Origin: Salticus scenicus | Lineage: Eukaryota > Arthropoda > Arachnida > Araneae > Salticidae | DNA length: 64,000 nucleotides | Reading direction: 5' to 3' | NCBI GenBank assembly: GCA_963930645.1 | Contig: OZ005650.1 | Location: forward strand, 228,614,188-228,678,187 | Part shown: piece after piece, positions 21,525 through 33,567 of the stretch | Position numbering within the stretch: position 1 is the stretch's first letter | Layout: each line of letters starts with the position of its first letter | Translations under genes and position numbers: made by a program | Notes under the pieces: model-generated | The model's input: the letters and a program-made list of their open reading frames with translations, nothing else | Databases searched by the model: none | What the model was told of the DNA's origin: nothing

Positions 21525-22803
21525 TTACTTATAAAGATAATTTTAATTATTGATTATTCTGTTCTATTTTTGATTGAGAAGCACAATCATGTAAAACGGC
21601 TGTATTTTACCCTGTTTTTGTTAACTCGCTTTCTTCTTCTTCTCTTTTTTTTTTTTTTTTTTTGTTTGTTTGTTTGTTTGTCCTTTACAAATCTTGCAAT
21701 CGACTTTTAACTAACTTCTCGACTAGCTAGACATTTGAAACTTTTAGAATAGCTCAGAATATGATGACATAACGCAATACCTCGAAGCCCGATTTTCGAA
21801 TTTTTGATTAGTTTTATTTTAGGTAGTTAAAGTATGAAAATAATAACCGCCTAAATGCTTTAAAATTAGATATTTAAATATTAGCTATAATTGTTGCCAA
21901 AAAAAAATACAAGTTTATTTTCTTTCGATATAAAAATAAATTTAATTAAGCGTGAATATTAAAAATAAAAATAAATAAATAAAAAGTTAAATTAAGCATC
22001 TCACAAAAATTGAAGTCATTATCACTTTAAAAATTTTATACATATTGATAAAGTGCTAATATAATTCTATGGTAGAAAATTTAAAAGATTAAATTTAAGT
22101 AGAAAATTTAAAAACATGGTACATAAAATGTTTTTTTTTTTTTTTTTTTTTAAACCTTATAATTATTTACATTTAATTACTATTTTATTTTGTTTATTTA
22201 ATTATTTATTGTTGATTTTGTTTAAATATGGCATCTAGTAGTAGTGAATCAGTGAAAAAAAAAAAATTGTTGAAGATTATAAATGTTTGTTGAAAGATAA
22301 TGTTAAAATGGTTGCGACAAGAGATAGGACTATTTTTGGAAAAAAGGGAAATGTATCAACATTTTTTTAAGGGAATTGTTTAGAGATAAAAAAAATGTTT
22401 TAGAATTTAAAAAAAGAAAAAAATGTTTTTTAATCAAAAATATGCATGGAATATATTTAGGTTACTTCATTCTAACGTAAAGAAAAAAAAAAAAAAAGAG
22501 GTGAACATATTTTGGATTACCCTCTAAAAAGTTATGCCTGACACGAGTTTTTGTTCTGGCATATGATTATGAGAAACCTTCTAATTAACTCTATAAGGTT
22601 TTAAAAGGATACCACAGACATTCATTGAAATATAACGTTTTCTTTAAAAAATTAGAGAGAAAAAGAAAAAAAACTTTAGTATAGGATTCCTTTGGCAAAA
22701 TTTGAAATTTGGCACCGATGTAACTCGGACGTTTCTCGCAAAGGTCTTTACTAACGCAATTTTGATATCCGCATTTTAATTTTTTAAAAACAATTCTCAA
22801 CAA

Positions 22804-22842
<39 letters not shown>
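21525..22842. other. Repeat-rich linker
   Basis: Holds CTT/T runs, an isolated satellite monomer (21,690-21,767), a stretch at 21,780-22,080 shared with about 8,150-8,400, and at 22,225-22,440 a degenerate sequence also present at about 28,100-28,220. The latter begins ATG GCA TCT AGT AGT AGT on the plus strand but stops after 21 codons; I do not recognise it. Confidence 0.4.
21690..21767 (-). repeat. Solitary satellite monomer fragment
   Basis: CTTGCAATCGACTTTTAACT then AACTTCTCGACTAGCTAGAC and TTTGAAAC match the minus-strand monomer of 18,110-18,930. Confidence 0.75.
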
Positions 22843-22847
<5 letters not shown>

Positions 22848-23631
22848 TGTGAAACAACCACACGACTTCCATTACCAACTATTACACGTATTATATGCAT
22901 TTTTAAGAGATAATGTGATCAAAAAACATAGAAGTGACCTAAAGAAGTAGAAACCTAACATTTTTCCGGTAAGAGAAATTTATAAAGACATATAAAACGA
23001 AGCTTACATATAGCGAGGTAAAAAATAAGAGAAAAAAATGGTACAGTTATTTTTTGAAACACAGATTTCCGAGATTTGAAATGGCCTACCTAAGAAGGAA
23101 GACTGTTAATTTTTCTCTAATTGTCACGTAATACACGAGAAAGAAATGGATTTATATAACAATTTTCCAGAAAATCGTTAGAGCCGTTTTTGAGATACCG
23201 ACTTAAAAAAAAAATCAATTATTTACCAGAAAACAATAATTACATAGAAAAGGATATTTAAAAGTGAGTTAATATGGCGAATTTGAAAAAAAAAAAAATC
23301 CGTACAGCCGTTTTTAAAGAAATGCGCTTGCAAGACCTGAAATTGAGCTATGTATACAGGACGCCTATCAATTTTCCTGAACTTACCAACTATATCATTC
23401 GAAAGGATATCTAATAGAGTGTTTATATAGCAAATTTGAAGAAAATGGTTAGAGCCGTTTTTGAGACACGGACTTACGGTCCCACTTTCGGTCTCCGATG
23501 TTCCACTTCCGGTTTTGCAATTTTCACCAAAGTTTGGAAAATTCATCTGTACACCAGACCTGTCTTAATTCTGAATTTTTGTAGTTCTATCTTTATTCGT
23601 TTCGGAGATATGATAGCCAGAAGATTCCACA

Positions 23632-23666
<35 letters not shown>

Positions 23667-23800
23667 ACCAATTGCCAAAAACCACTTTTTTGGACTCGGG
23701 GGACCTTAAAATGTGTAAATCCGGTGAAATCTCGATATCGAATTTTTGGACCAAATACAATACTTCCATTACATACGGTAGTAGGGTAATGGAAGTAAAA
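22843..23800 (-). mobile_element. Hairpin-ended element B
   Basis: Begins TCTGGTGTGAAACAACCACA then CGACTTCCATTACC after a long A-run, giving the hairpin GTGTG-AAACAA-CCACAC. It ends GGTAATGGAAGTAAAA, the subterminal inverted partner of ACTTCCATTACC. A (CA)n run sits at 23,635-23,662. It aligns along its length with element G (43,847-44,790). Reading hairpin-last, as in element A, puts it on the minus strand. The ORFs inside are incidental. Confidence 0.6.
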
Positions 23801-24075
23801 GTTACTACATCAATGGCATCCTTAAATTACCAACTCAAATTCAAACTTAATTATCTTGTTTTTTTTTGTTTTTTTTTTTTTTTTTTCATTTTGCACGCGC
23901 GATTTTTATTTCCTAATTTAAAATTATTTAAAAAAAAAAAAACCCTTTTCGATAGTGTTTGTTTCAATACTGGGAATTATTAATTTTCTTTTCTTTTCTT
24001 AAAAAAAAAAAAAAAAAAAAAGAATTTGATGAAATTTTGGCAAAAGCAGAATTTTGTTTAGAACGGAAAACTATT

Positions 24076-24108
<33 letters not shown>

Positions 24109-25136
24109 CAAATTATAACATCGCTTTCAAATTATTATCGTAAAACTGGTATCGTAAAAATCCGCAGATTGAGACTAATAGTCCTCAGTCCTAATTAAAA
24201 AAAAAAAAAAAAAGTGCGTTATTGAAAAATACTATGATTTGTTGAAAATGTGGGGGTGATATATGTTCTGATAAGTATAAGGGATTTAAGTCCATATTCT
24301 TGATTTTTCAGGAGACAAAAATAAAGTTATACTAACTAAAAACTAACCAGCAGAATTGATTAGGAAAGAGGGATTATGTTGGTTTATACGCTTTATATTA
24401 TTCAATGATTGTCAATCTTCATTAAATAAAGGGAAAAAATTGAATTAAATATTTTATACCAAAGATTAATGGTAAATTTCTGACTTGAATCTCTTTTTAC
24501 CAATGGATTTTCTCAAAGACTAAATGACATGGATTTAAATCCTTTATACCAATCGATAGAGATTCTTTTTTCTGAGTCTGACTATGTACTTAACTCAAAA
24601 TCGGCATTTTTGGACTTAAATCCTTTATACTTAGCAGTACAGATATGGTTTTGAGAAAGAGGAACGTGACGGATGGATTCGCATGGAGGTGGGGTGGATA
24701 TACAGTTGTGGATGTTCCGTATAGAAGGTGTTTCGCCGAAAAATAGATTAAGTTTAGATCGTACGTATTAATCATCCTTCCAGTATAGAATTTTATGCAG
24801 ATGTTTTCTCATGCATATAATGTGGTAAGTTAATTTTAAATATTTGTTTCATTAGATTAATATTAAAAATAGGCATAATTTATTTCTGTACCTTACAAAA
24901 CCAACGCCATTTTGAAGCGAAAAGCATATAATAGCACACATGAAGCTACATGCGTATTACTGATCGGTAAAATACAAAATTTCATGCATTTTTCCTTTCA
25001 CGCTACATAAAGTAGCTTATTTAAAAAAAATATTTTCTAAAAATCATTAAAAGGAATGGTAAACGGAATTCTAATTTGTATAATCGTATTTTACTGGCAA
25101 GTGTAAAACATTTGCATTGTACAAATGTACTAGAAG

Positions 25137-25172
<36 letters not shown>

Positions 25173-25424
25173 GATCGTATCTGAAGTATCGAAATTTATG
25201 AGGATGTTTTATCATGTCATAGTGTGGTAATTTAATTTTAAATATTTGTTTTATTAATATTAAAAACAGGCTTAGTTAATTTTGTACATTACAAATGACA
25301 CCATTTTTAAAAACGCCTTTTGCTTTTGTTTACATTTGGAATCCATGGCAACCACATTCGAAAACGGTATTTCACCATAATCATCAAAGAAAAATCGCCA
25401 AACCCAGTTGTCTTCCAACCTGTA

Positions 25425-25463
<39 letters not shown>

Positions 25464-25561
25464 TATTTTTGTTAACAACCAAATTTGGCAGAAAATAGTA
25501 ATTCAGGGCCTTTCTAATTTTTATCTGAGTTAATTTTTTAGTTTAATGTATCATTTCTCAC
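23801..25561. other. Low-complexity and dispersed repeats, no gene
   Basis: Several A- and T-runs. 24,775-24,935 and 25,190-25,437 are diverged direct copies of one repeat (ATGxAGATGTTTTxTCATG, GTGGTAAxTTAATTTTAAAT, AATATTAAAAAxAGGC, GCCATTTT); a third, longer copy is at 40,880-41,160. The end of the second copy, AAAATCGCCAAACCCAGTTG, joins the TTTGGCG MITE family. A (TA)n run is at 25,137-25,165. Confidence 0.45.
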
Positions 25562-25795
25562 CTCTAATTTTCACTAAAGTGTGTAAAAGTAGGCCATTTT
25601 CATCCAAGTCAATTCCATTGAACTCTAAGCCTGTGCATTTGCTAATGAGACAATTTGTAATAAGCTGAGATATGCTATTCCTGAACAAGCGATATTCATG
25701 CTCTGCAGTGTCTATAATTCCGTTATCGTGGATTTGATGATCGAGATATAGTTTTCTTGGTTCTTTTTCAGGAATATTCATGGACTGGAACTTGC
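25562..25795 (-). CDS. Candidate internal exon, unrecognised protein
   Basis: On the minus strand AAACAG|GCAAG at 25,796/25,795 opens a stretch that stays open for 234 nt and ends AGAG|GTGAGA at 25,562/25,561. Both boundaries have the same phase, so the exon is symmetrical. The peptide includes MNIPEKEPRKLYLDHQIHDN and NGIDLDENGLLLHTLVKI, is soluble-looking and not low-complexity, unlike nearly every other frame in this area. The acceptor has only a weak pyrimidine tract, which is the main doubt. It shares the strand with the exon at 4,717, but no link between them is shown. I do not recognise a family. Confidence 0.4.
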
Positions 25796-25889
25796 CTGTT
25801 TATTTACGAATCAACTACCACACACAGCAATATTGTTGCGAGTTTGTAAATAATTCTATTTATTTTTGTAGAAATTTTTTCAAAGAGGC

Positions 25890-26385
25890 TTAGTAAGTTG
25901 ATAAAATATCAATTTTCTGCATTTTCAGCCTTTTTTTCGCGTTAAAATAGCTTAATTTTTCCTTAAAAATGCATTAAAAAGCTCCAATAAGGCAGGTAAT
26001 GGATTTGGCGCCAAATTTGGCGATTCCCCCGCATTGGCGACTTTTTTGGCGACCTTGGCGAGAAAATCCTTATTCTCGATATACCAAATATGGAAGCTGT
26101 AAGTTGATTGGCTGACCATTTTCTCGAATTTTCCACAGTTTTCTACAATTTTCTACGTGGAGGAGCTGTTTTAAGCCAATAAGGAGCTGTTTTACGCCAA
26201 GGGAGTTAATCTGAGATTAGCTTCCGCCAGTGTTGCATTGATATTGAGAGCTTTGAGCCTCTTTGAATGAGTCTTGTTTCATGTGTTATTGCTATACAGT
26301 TTGTACTGTGGATTTCCTATTGACAGCTGTTATTTAAGCTGTGTTTATTGGTGGAATGGAAGTTGATATCTAGTTTATTAGCCTG
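25890..26385 (+). repeat. Dispersed repeat (TTGGCGA family), copy 2
   Basis: Counterpart of 12,870-13,635, with TTTGGCGCCAAATTTGGCGA, GCGACCTTGGCGAGAAAATC, ATTCTCGATATACC and a GACAGCTGTTATTTAAGC end. Confidence 0.45.
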
Positions 26386-26884
26386 CATTTTTCTGGAACT
26401 TTCTGTAAATAAAACTCCTGAATTTTTTGTAAGTTTCGCCTCTCATTCTCAGACAACTTACGAACCTCCAAGTACTCAACATTTCTAGAGTACAACTTGC
26501 TGGTTGGTCCACAACCCTATTTGGCGATTTTCTTTCGACGCCGTTTTGAAAGATAACGATGACTAAAACTAGATGGAGAAAAGACTCTATGTGAGCTTTT
26601 ATTGAGAATGCTCCCCGATTTCCCTTTTTTTTTTTTACTTGGCAAGTCTCTGGAGAGAATTTCATTGAAACGTGTAATAACCCTCACGGGAGTTTTTCTT
26701 CCGATTTCTTCTTGCTTTGCTTTTTGCTAGCAGCGCCATTTTTAAATTAAATTTAAGTTCGAAGTGTTTTTCTTGTGTATTTGGTTATAAAAGACGAATT
26801 AAATATGTGCGAAATGTAATATAACTTTTTATTGAAGGGGATTTAGAAACGCTTATGTATATTTAAGTACAAAGAGTATTAGAG
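26386..26884. other. MITE fragment and unassigned sequence
   Basis: 26,490-26,560 is a fragment of the GATTTGGCGATTTT family (GGTTGGTCCACAACCCTATT then TGGCGATTTTCTT). The rest shows nothing; the minus-strand frame at 26,378-26,665 has no domain. Confidence 0.4.
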
Positions 26885-27168
26885 GTAATTTTTGTGTACG
26901 TACATACGTGCGTATTACTAATTGCTGCAAAATGTAATTCTATGCATTTTTAAGATAGGGGTATTCTGTGATTCCCCCCCCCCCTTTGGTTTTCATGTAC
27001 GCGAAGCGTACAGACGTGCGTATTACTGATTGCAGCAATATGTAATTTCATACATTTTTGAGATTCATGCATTTTGAGATAGGGATATTCTGTTGGTTTT
27101 TTCTAGACGTGCGTATTACTGATTTCTGCAATATATAATTTCATACATTTTGAGATAGGAGTATTCTG

Positions 27169-27199
<31 letters not shown>

Positions 27200-27510
27200 C
27201 ATGTACGCAAAGAGTACAGACTATATAATTTCAGAGAGTGTATATAATTTCACGCATTTTTGAGATTCATGCAGTTTGAGATAGGGGCATTCTGTGATTT
27301 ATTTTTATTTATTTATTTATTTATTTTTCGTGTACGCGAGCGTACAGACGCGCATATTTCTAACTGCTGTAATATATATTTTAAAACATTTTTCAGATTC
27401 ATGCATTTTGAGATAGGGTATTCTGTGATTATTATTACTATTCATTTATTTATTTTATTTTATTTATTATTATTATTATTATTTTGCTTTGTTTTGTTTT
27501 TGTGTACGCA
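26885..27510 (+). repeat. Tandem repeat, about six ~90-130-bp units
   Basis: Units share TGTACGCGAAGCGTACAGAC, GTGCGTATTACTGATTGCxG, CAATATxTAATTTCATxCAT and TTTTGAGATAGGGGTATTCT, then a T-rich stretch. Starts near 26,896, 26,990, 27,105, 27,198, 27,326 and 27,495. The ORFs here are mostly poly-F/L translation of T-runs. Confidence 0.7.
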
Positions 27511-29539
27511 AAGCTTTCATGTACACTAGTTTTCAGGCACACTAGTCTAACGCTGCGTCTGACTAGTTCCCTCATCAGATATATAAAGAACCCTGGATGA
27601 GAGTTTGGAATCCCGCCAACGTCTTGTTATAATGTTTATTATTATTATTATCATTATTGTTATTTTATTATAAATAATGTATAATAAGAAAGTACTATGA
27701 ATTTTATGTATAATTCTACTTTGTAAATTATATGTTTGTTCTTTTTTTTTCTTTGAATTATTATGCACATTTTTCTGTATATTCTTAGTTTTAATACTGT
27801 GTCATTTCATGATACGGACGGAATGATTTGTAAACAAACATGTTTTTTTCCTAATTAATGAAACTCCCCAAAAGAGCGATAAATAAACAAATAAAGTAAC
27901 GTTAAGGTAGTTTTCTATGTGTGCGCGACTGGAGCTTTTCTTCTATCTAGGAGGCAATATAACGATGTCTTTCTAAATTCTTTGCAACATGATATGGCAA
28001 TCTGTTTGCTGTTTAATTTTGATGACCATGGCAACCAGCATTCTAATTATTTATGAGGATAACTTGATCGACAGTTAAATATTCAGTATGCTATTCTATT
28101 TTTGCTATTTTATCTGATGAAAGATAGACCTATTTTCGGAAAACAAGGGGAATGTACTAGAATTTTTTTTGAGTGAATTGTTTAGAGACAGAGAAATGTT
28201 TTTGAAATTTTTGAAAAAAATATGGGTTAGGAAATCATTTATATAATCGTACTTTTCCGGCAACTGTAGAACATTTAAATGATGTAAAAGTGCGGAAAAC
28301 ATATATACAGACCTCACAACAAGATTTTACCTCAAATATATAGACTTAATAGACTAAAATTGGGAGTTTATAGACTTAATAGACTAACATTAAATATATT
28401 AATAACTAAACTTAATAGGCGAAATAACTAACGATGATACACAAATGAAGATTTTTATGTAACAAAATTTGTTATACATAAAATGCTTAGCTAATTTTTG
28501 AACATGCAATAAAAAAGGTGAGTGAAAATGCCCTCCTCACAACCACCCTCTTGCATTCTCTCTTTTTATTTAATTTAGTAACTGGATGACAGAGTTCACA
28601 TAATCTCGTAAAAATCATTCGTTGTGTAATACAGTGATTTGTTTAAAGATAATTATATTTATTACTAGCAGACCCGGCCACGAGTTGCTGTGACTAAGTT
28701 ATACGTTGAATTATATTGCAGTAAACTATTCAATATAGTCAAATTATTATTTACTAATAAAGACGAAAACGTTGTAGCCAATGTAAAAACCCACAGGATT
28801 GAGATTTGAACCTTAGGCCAAAATTTGGAAGCGATTGATAAAATTTTTCGTAGAGTTGATATTAAGCACAAATTAATTTTATTGTAGGGTCTTATAAATT
28901 TTAACGGAGAAGCTATATATATTATTTCTAATGCTACTTAGGATAAAAATGCTAAAAGGACAAATATATAAATTAAATTATATTAAAATTCTATTAAAAT
29001 AAAAGTATAAAAGACGCAGACGATTTTAAAAATAAATTTTTATGGATGAGTGAAATGTCTAAAGCTATTTTGGATTAAAATGCTAAAAAGACCTATGTAA
29101 TTTAATTTTTATTAAAATTCTATTAAAATAAAAGTATAAAAGAAGCAGACGATTTTAAAATCAATTTTTATGGAGGAGTGAAGTATAATATATGCTATAA
29201 TGGATAATTTTACTATAAAATGACCTCATCATTTTAAATACTCTAAAGATGACAACAGCTGTAGTTATAAAAAGGAAAACAATATGGCTAAACCAGAAAA
29301 ATAAGTAAATTTGATAAATATTTTAAAACTTTAAAATAGGACATCTTATGAAATATTGGACATTTAAAGTAAATACATGTTATCATTTTAAATAGAAAAA
29401 GATTTTGGAAAAGTTTAGTATATTTTAACAAAGTGATGAGGAGGTTTTGAGTATGTTAAAATTCTAATGGTAAATTCAAGTTATTAAAGTGAGGATTAAG
29501 ATAAGAATAATTATAAGATTTAAAAAAAAAAAAAAACTT
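27511..29539. other. AT-rich, no supported gene
   Basis: Contains 27,950-28,040, a TTTGGCG-family piece (ATAACGATGTCTTTCTAAAT, GATATGGCAA), and two ~180-bp direct repeats at about 28,930-29,180 (GCTAAAAxGACxTATxTAAxT, ATTAAAATTCTATTAAAATA, AAAGTATAAAAGAxGCAGAC). No exon candidates. Confidence 0.4.
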
Positions 29540-30220
29540 TTTATATACCATGCTTTTAAATTTTAATATACTAATAATATACTAATTAAAAGGAAAATGA
29601 TAAATATTCTATCATAGTTTGAAGTCAAATTTGTTTTCAAATGTCTAAATAAAATATCTGATATAATATACTAATATGTTGCAGCGGAATAGATTTCATT
29701 TCTGTCATCCTTGGCGAAAAAAAGAATGTCGCTAAATTATCTGGCGAAAATATTTGATTCCTTTCAAAAATTATGGTTATTTTAACAACTTATATTAAAA
29801 GAGTAATGAATAATATGAAACAATATTTCGTACAATACATATTACATGTCATACATACGTGCAATGAATAATACATATTACATTTCGTACAATACATACA
29901 TCTGGTATATATATTTTCGTGTTACGCTTTTGGTCGCCAAATACCAAAAAAATAAATAAATAAATAAAAAACGCCAAGGACGACAGAGTTTTGAAATTTA
30001 AAATTAACATTTAGTTAATTTGACAGCAAAATAACTCAATCTAAGCACGCGATAACTAATACATACCTATACCCAAACATAAGGATTACAATCGGGAAAT
30101 AAATTTCCTCGATTTTTAATAATTTTTTACAAAAAATCCAATGGATGATTAACATAGGAAATCTTTTTCTTGGCTACACAGACGGTCAGTGAGTCACACT
30201 TCGCTCGCGTATAAAACTCA
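29540..30220 (-). mobile_element. Second copy of the 10,800 composite element
   Basis: In reverse sense this matches 10,800-11,400: GTTTGAAGTCAAATTTGTTT, the nested MITE, then GAGTTTTGAAATTTAAAATT and ATCGGGAAATAAATTTCCTC, ending in ACGGTCAGTGAGTCACACTT. Only one large arm is present. Confidence 0.55.
29702..29986 (+). mobile_element. Nested MITE, CTGTCATCCTTGGCG ends
   Basis: CTGTCATCCTTGGCGAAAAA at the left and ACGCCAAGGACGACAG at the right. It occupies the same site in the host element as the MITE at 11,031-11,252. Confidence 0.6.
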
Positions 30221-30565
30221 TAGATAATAGTATAGTATATATAGAGGGATCATTGGGGAGAAAAAAGTGATTCCTTTTCACTTGGGAAAAGACGACGTTT
30301 TTACCAAAATATGGCCGTCTTTCCCCGAGTACATACGAATATTTTAGCCACGGAGTAATATTAATAGGAGTTGAAGGTCCAATGGGAAAAAGCTTCGAAA
30401 CTGTGATCTAAATTTTTGGTAAATATTGAGGGCGCCACTTGTCATTACTCCCTACCTCGGCGCGAATATATTGTTGTTTTCAATAGAATTTTGCTGGAGT
30501 ACATTTAAAATTTTTTATTTTAAGCAATTTAATTTCTTTGTAAGTTCCTAAAACTGCATAATTCA
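30221..30565. other. No gene seen, possible upstream part of the THAP exon locus
   Basis: Less AT-rich than its surroundings, with a possible acceptor GCATAATTCAG at 30,565. Nothing else identified. Confidence 0.3.
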
Positions 30566-30679
30566 GATGTTTCAAATAAATGCTTCGTTCCTAGTTGTAA
30601 AACAGGCTATGATAGTGATAAGAAAAAAAAAAGCCCTAGGAGAAAAATAAAGTCCGAGTTCGTGTTTTCTGCACCTAAA
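30566..30679 (+). CDS. THAP-type zinc finger exon, first half only
   Basis: After AATTCAG (acceptor at 30,565/30,566) the plus strand reads KCFVPSCKTGYDSDKKKK and then, after a basic insert, FVFSAPK, ending at AAA|GTAAGT (30,679/30,680). A C-x4-C start with GY and a later F-SAPK is the N-terminal half of a THAP C2CH zinc finger, which binds DNA in P-element transposases and several host regulators. The second C-x2-H pair must lie in another exon that I could not find, so this is either a partial gene or a P-element/THAP relic. A basic insert of about 12 residues is unusual. The call rests on the motif only. Confidence 0.5.
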
Positions 30680-31273
30680 GTAAGTTTTTTCTTTACAAAA
30701 TTTCATCCATTCTCCTTCCTCCCAATTGTCTATTTTAGCTAGCTTCGGTTCATAAGAATCGTCATTTTTTTTAAAACTTTTTTTCAAAGTAAAATTAGTA
30801 TAAAATGGCTCTTTAAAAAAAACATGTTGGTTAGAATACTCTATTTAATGAAATTTGCTTTCAATCGAAATTTTTTCAGCTTGATATTATTTTTCAAAAA
30901 ATAATTAAAACGAGACATTTCCCCATTGAATAACATTGCGGAGGCTGGAGAGAAGGAAGGATTGCACGCTGGCGCCATCTGTAAACATTAGAAAACAACA
31001 TCACAAAATTTCAGCGTTACCTTCTTCTCCTGTCTTATTACTTCATGATTTTAGCAAATAAAATTTATGAATAATTTATTTATTAAAGGTGAATGAAAAA
31101 CTCCAGATACAGTTTCAAATTCATATATATATATTTTTTTTTAAATACCACTTAATGGCTGATTAAAGATTTTTTTTCGGCATCAAAAATCTTTGTACCG
31201 TAAAATGGGATGATACATCTATATAGACTACTATATCTATGATAGAACTGCATTAGCACTTTATCAATGTGTA
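30680..31273. other. No further exon seen
   Basis: Searched by eye for the rest of the THAP finger; nothing convincing. A GC-richer piece at 30,948-31,000 (GCGGAGGCTGGAGAGAAGGA) is unassigned. The minus-strand frame at 30,572-30,787 is the shadow of the THAP exon. Confidence 0.35.
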
Positions 31274-31448
31274 TAGGGCAGTTCCTTGTTTGTAAACAAA
31301 CATCTCAACTTTTATGAGTGGTTGGCAAAAAGGCTTGGGATCTCTTGATTACTTGATTACTACCAACGGAAAATCAATGGTGGGCGGGGCGCGGGAAAGT
31401 CGAGCGCGCTTTTTTGCCAACCACTAGACGTCACGAGGAAATGCTCTA
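31274..31448. mobile_element. 175-bp Tc1/mariner-type MITE, copy 1
   Basis: TAGGGCAGTTCCTTGT at the left and ACGAGGAAATGCTCTA at the right are inverted repeats, flanked by TA on both sides. GC-rich core with GGGCGGGGCGCGGGAAAGTC. The copy at 42,266-42,440 is the same length. Confidence 0.75.
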
Positions 31449-31699
31449 TAAAATCTTCAAATTGATTATGACGCCAATTTTTGTGAGATGCATAATTTAA
31501 CTTTTTATAATTTTTTAATGTTCACGTTTGATTAAATGTATTTATTTTTATGTCAAAAGAAAATGAACTCGTATTTTTTTTTTTTTTTTGGCAACAATTA
31601 AACTTATGGAACACACAGAAATTTTGGAGTAACTGTAACAAAGGGCTATAATTAACAAATAATTGCAATAAAAAAAATATTGTGACAATAAATTGAGAT

Positions 31700-31850
31700 A
31701 AAAACTATCCTGTCTCTGAAGTTGGACCAAACTACACACAGTGTGCAAAATTTCATTGAAATCGGTTCCTTAGTTTAGGAGTTTATCGCGGACAAACATT
31801 GTGACACGTAATTTTTATATATATATATATACAGATTTGTTTGCTCAGGG
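31700..31850 (+). repeat. Possible non-LTR retrotransposon 3' tail
   Basis: ATTTCATTGAAATCGGTTCC then TTAGTTTAGGAGTTTATCGC, GGACAAACATTGTGACACG and a TA-rich tail. This wording is common at the 3' ends of arthropod repeats. No RT or endonuclease coding was seen, so the class is uncertain. Confidence 0.3.
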
Positions 31851-32067
31851 TGCAGCGCGAGTTACCACTGAAAGCTAATTTTTTTGGAAATAAGGAAAGT
31901 TAAAATCGAATCATCATGTGAAATCACCAACTATAATTTACTGTCAAAATTATTCAAGCAGTTTCCTAGAAGACAAGATTTCTACTATACATTATTCTAG
32001 GGTCGCGACAGCTAATTTTTATGAAAAATAAGGTAAGTGGGACCATTTTTCATCTATAAAAAAAGTC

Positions 32068-32100
<33 letters not shown>

Positions 32101-33310
32101 CCAAAATCGTTCTGCGATTTCCAAGAAAATCTTTATGCCACATTTCTTCTAGGTGGTGTGCGGGTAATCAGTGAACTCTAAAATGGAGTTGAGGATTATT
32201 TCAGTTCGAAATGTCATCTCAAAAACACACCAACTCTAAATATTTGTCAAAGTCATTTGAGTAAAAATTAGAAAGAAAAGTAAATGCGAAATGTTCTAAA
32301 TAGAATGTCAGATTTTTGCGCTGACAATTTAATTGTAAGCTCAAATATTCCCTAAATCTGAATTTTTATCAAAATCCTTCAAACAACTTCTAAGAAAACC
32401 CCGCCTCTGTTATATTTTGCCTTATGGAAAAGGAAAAGTTAACAGTCAACACTACTTAGATGAGGAAAAATAAAACATATTTCTCATCTCAAAAAACTCT
32501 TAAAGCTAGTTTTTATCAAAATTATTAGAGCCATTTCCTAGAAACTCTCTGTTGTAATTTTGCAAAAGGCGGAGTGAAGGCTAACTATAAACGTTAATTT
32601 TCCTGAAGAGGAACAAAATGCAGTTTGAGTTGTCAGATAAAAAATCCCCTAAACCTTAAATAATTATCAAAATCGTTCAAGCAATTTCGAACAAAACCAA
32701 ATTCCATTCATATTTTGCTATGGTGAAGTGAGGGTTAACACAGCAATTAACGCTAACTTTCCTTGAGACGACGATATGTCAGATAAGTTTCTCATTTAAA
32801 AAAAGAAAAAAGAAAACTTATTCCAATGTTTTTATTAAAACTGTTTGTTTCTGAGAAAACCAAGTTTCTGCCATATTTTGCAATGGGCAGAAAGGAGTTA
32901 AAATTGAAGGCTAATTTTCGTGAAGAGGTAAAATCAGATAGATTTGGCATCTCAAAAAACATTTAAACCTAAGTTTTTATTAAAATCGTCATATTCATTT
33001 CCTAGTAAACCTAAATTCTGTCATAATTTTCAGCCGGCAGCTGATGGGTTAGTAATGAGTGCGAATTTTCCTAAACATGAGGATGTCACCAATCAATTTA
33101 GTTCTCTAACCCCAAACTTTCATCAAAATCGTGTTATATCCATTTCCGGGTAAACCCAATTTCTGCTGCTGTTGCAACTGGCCGATAAAGAGTTAACAGT
33201 GAATGTGAATTTTCTTGAAGATGAAGATAAGCCCAATCATTGTTTCCGACCTAAAAATCCCCTAATCCCAAACTTTCATCAAAATCGTCAGACCACTCCC
33301 AAGATATATA
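31850..33310 (+). repeat. Degenerate tandem repeat, about ten ~140-bp units
   Basis: Recurring phrases are 'TTTTTATCAAAATCGTTCAA', 'GCAATTTCCTAGAAAACC', 'AATTTCTGCCATATTTTGC' and 'GTTAACAGTxAATGCTAATT'. Units start near 31,870, 32,020, 32,180, 32,330, 32,440, 32,590, 32,740, 32,890, 33,040 and 33,190. Highly diverged. The plus-strand frame at 32,944-33,153 is part of it. Confidence 0.6.
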
Positions 33311-33567
33311 TATACTGTTAAACCGCAGAAGGATGATCCCTGGCGTCTTCTGCGCATGAGTGAAAAGGGTTGGTCCATTTATAAAATAGGAATGTCCGTA
33401 GTACCTAGGGATGTGTTTGTTTATTGGTATGAAAAAATTATAAACTCACTGATTACATTTCTTTTCCTTCTTTGAACTGATTCTTGAATATCTGGTTATA
33501 TAAATATTTTACGATTAATTAAAAGAAAGAAAAACTCATAATATTATAAAGGGGATAGTTTTAAGGT

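Noticed and set aside
22591..22878. Frames with long poly-F or poly-K runs (also 23,959-24,198, 25,272-25,498, 35,572-35,892)
   Set aside because: Direct translation of T- and A-runs.
27545..27600. Second hammerhead-like CTGATGA on the minus strand
   Set aside because: No stem II followed by GAAA at the right distance.
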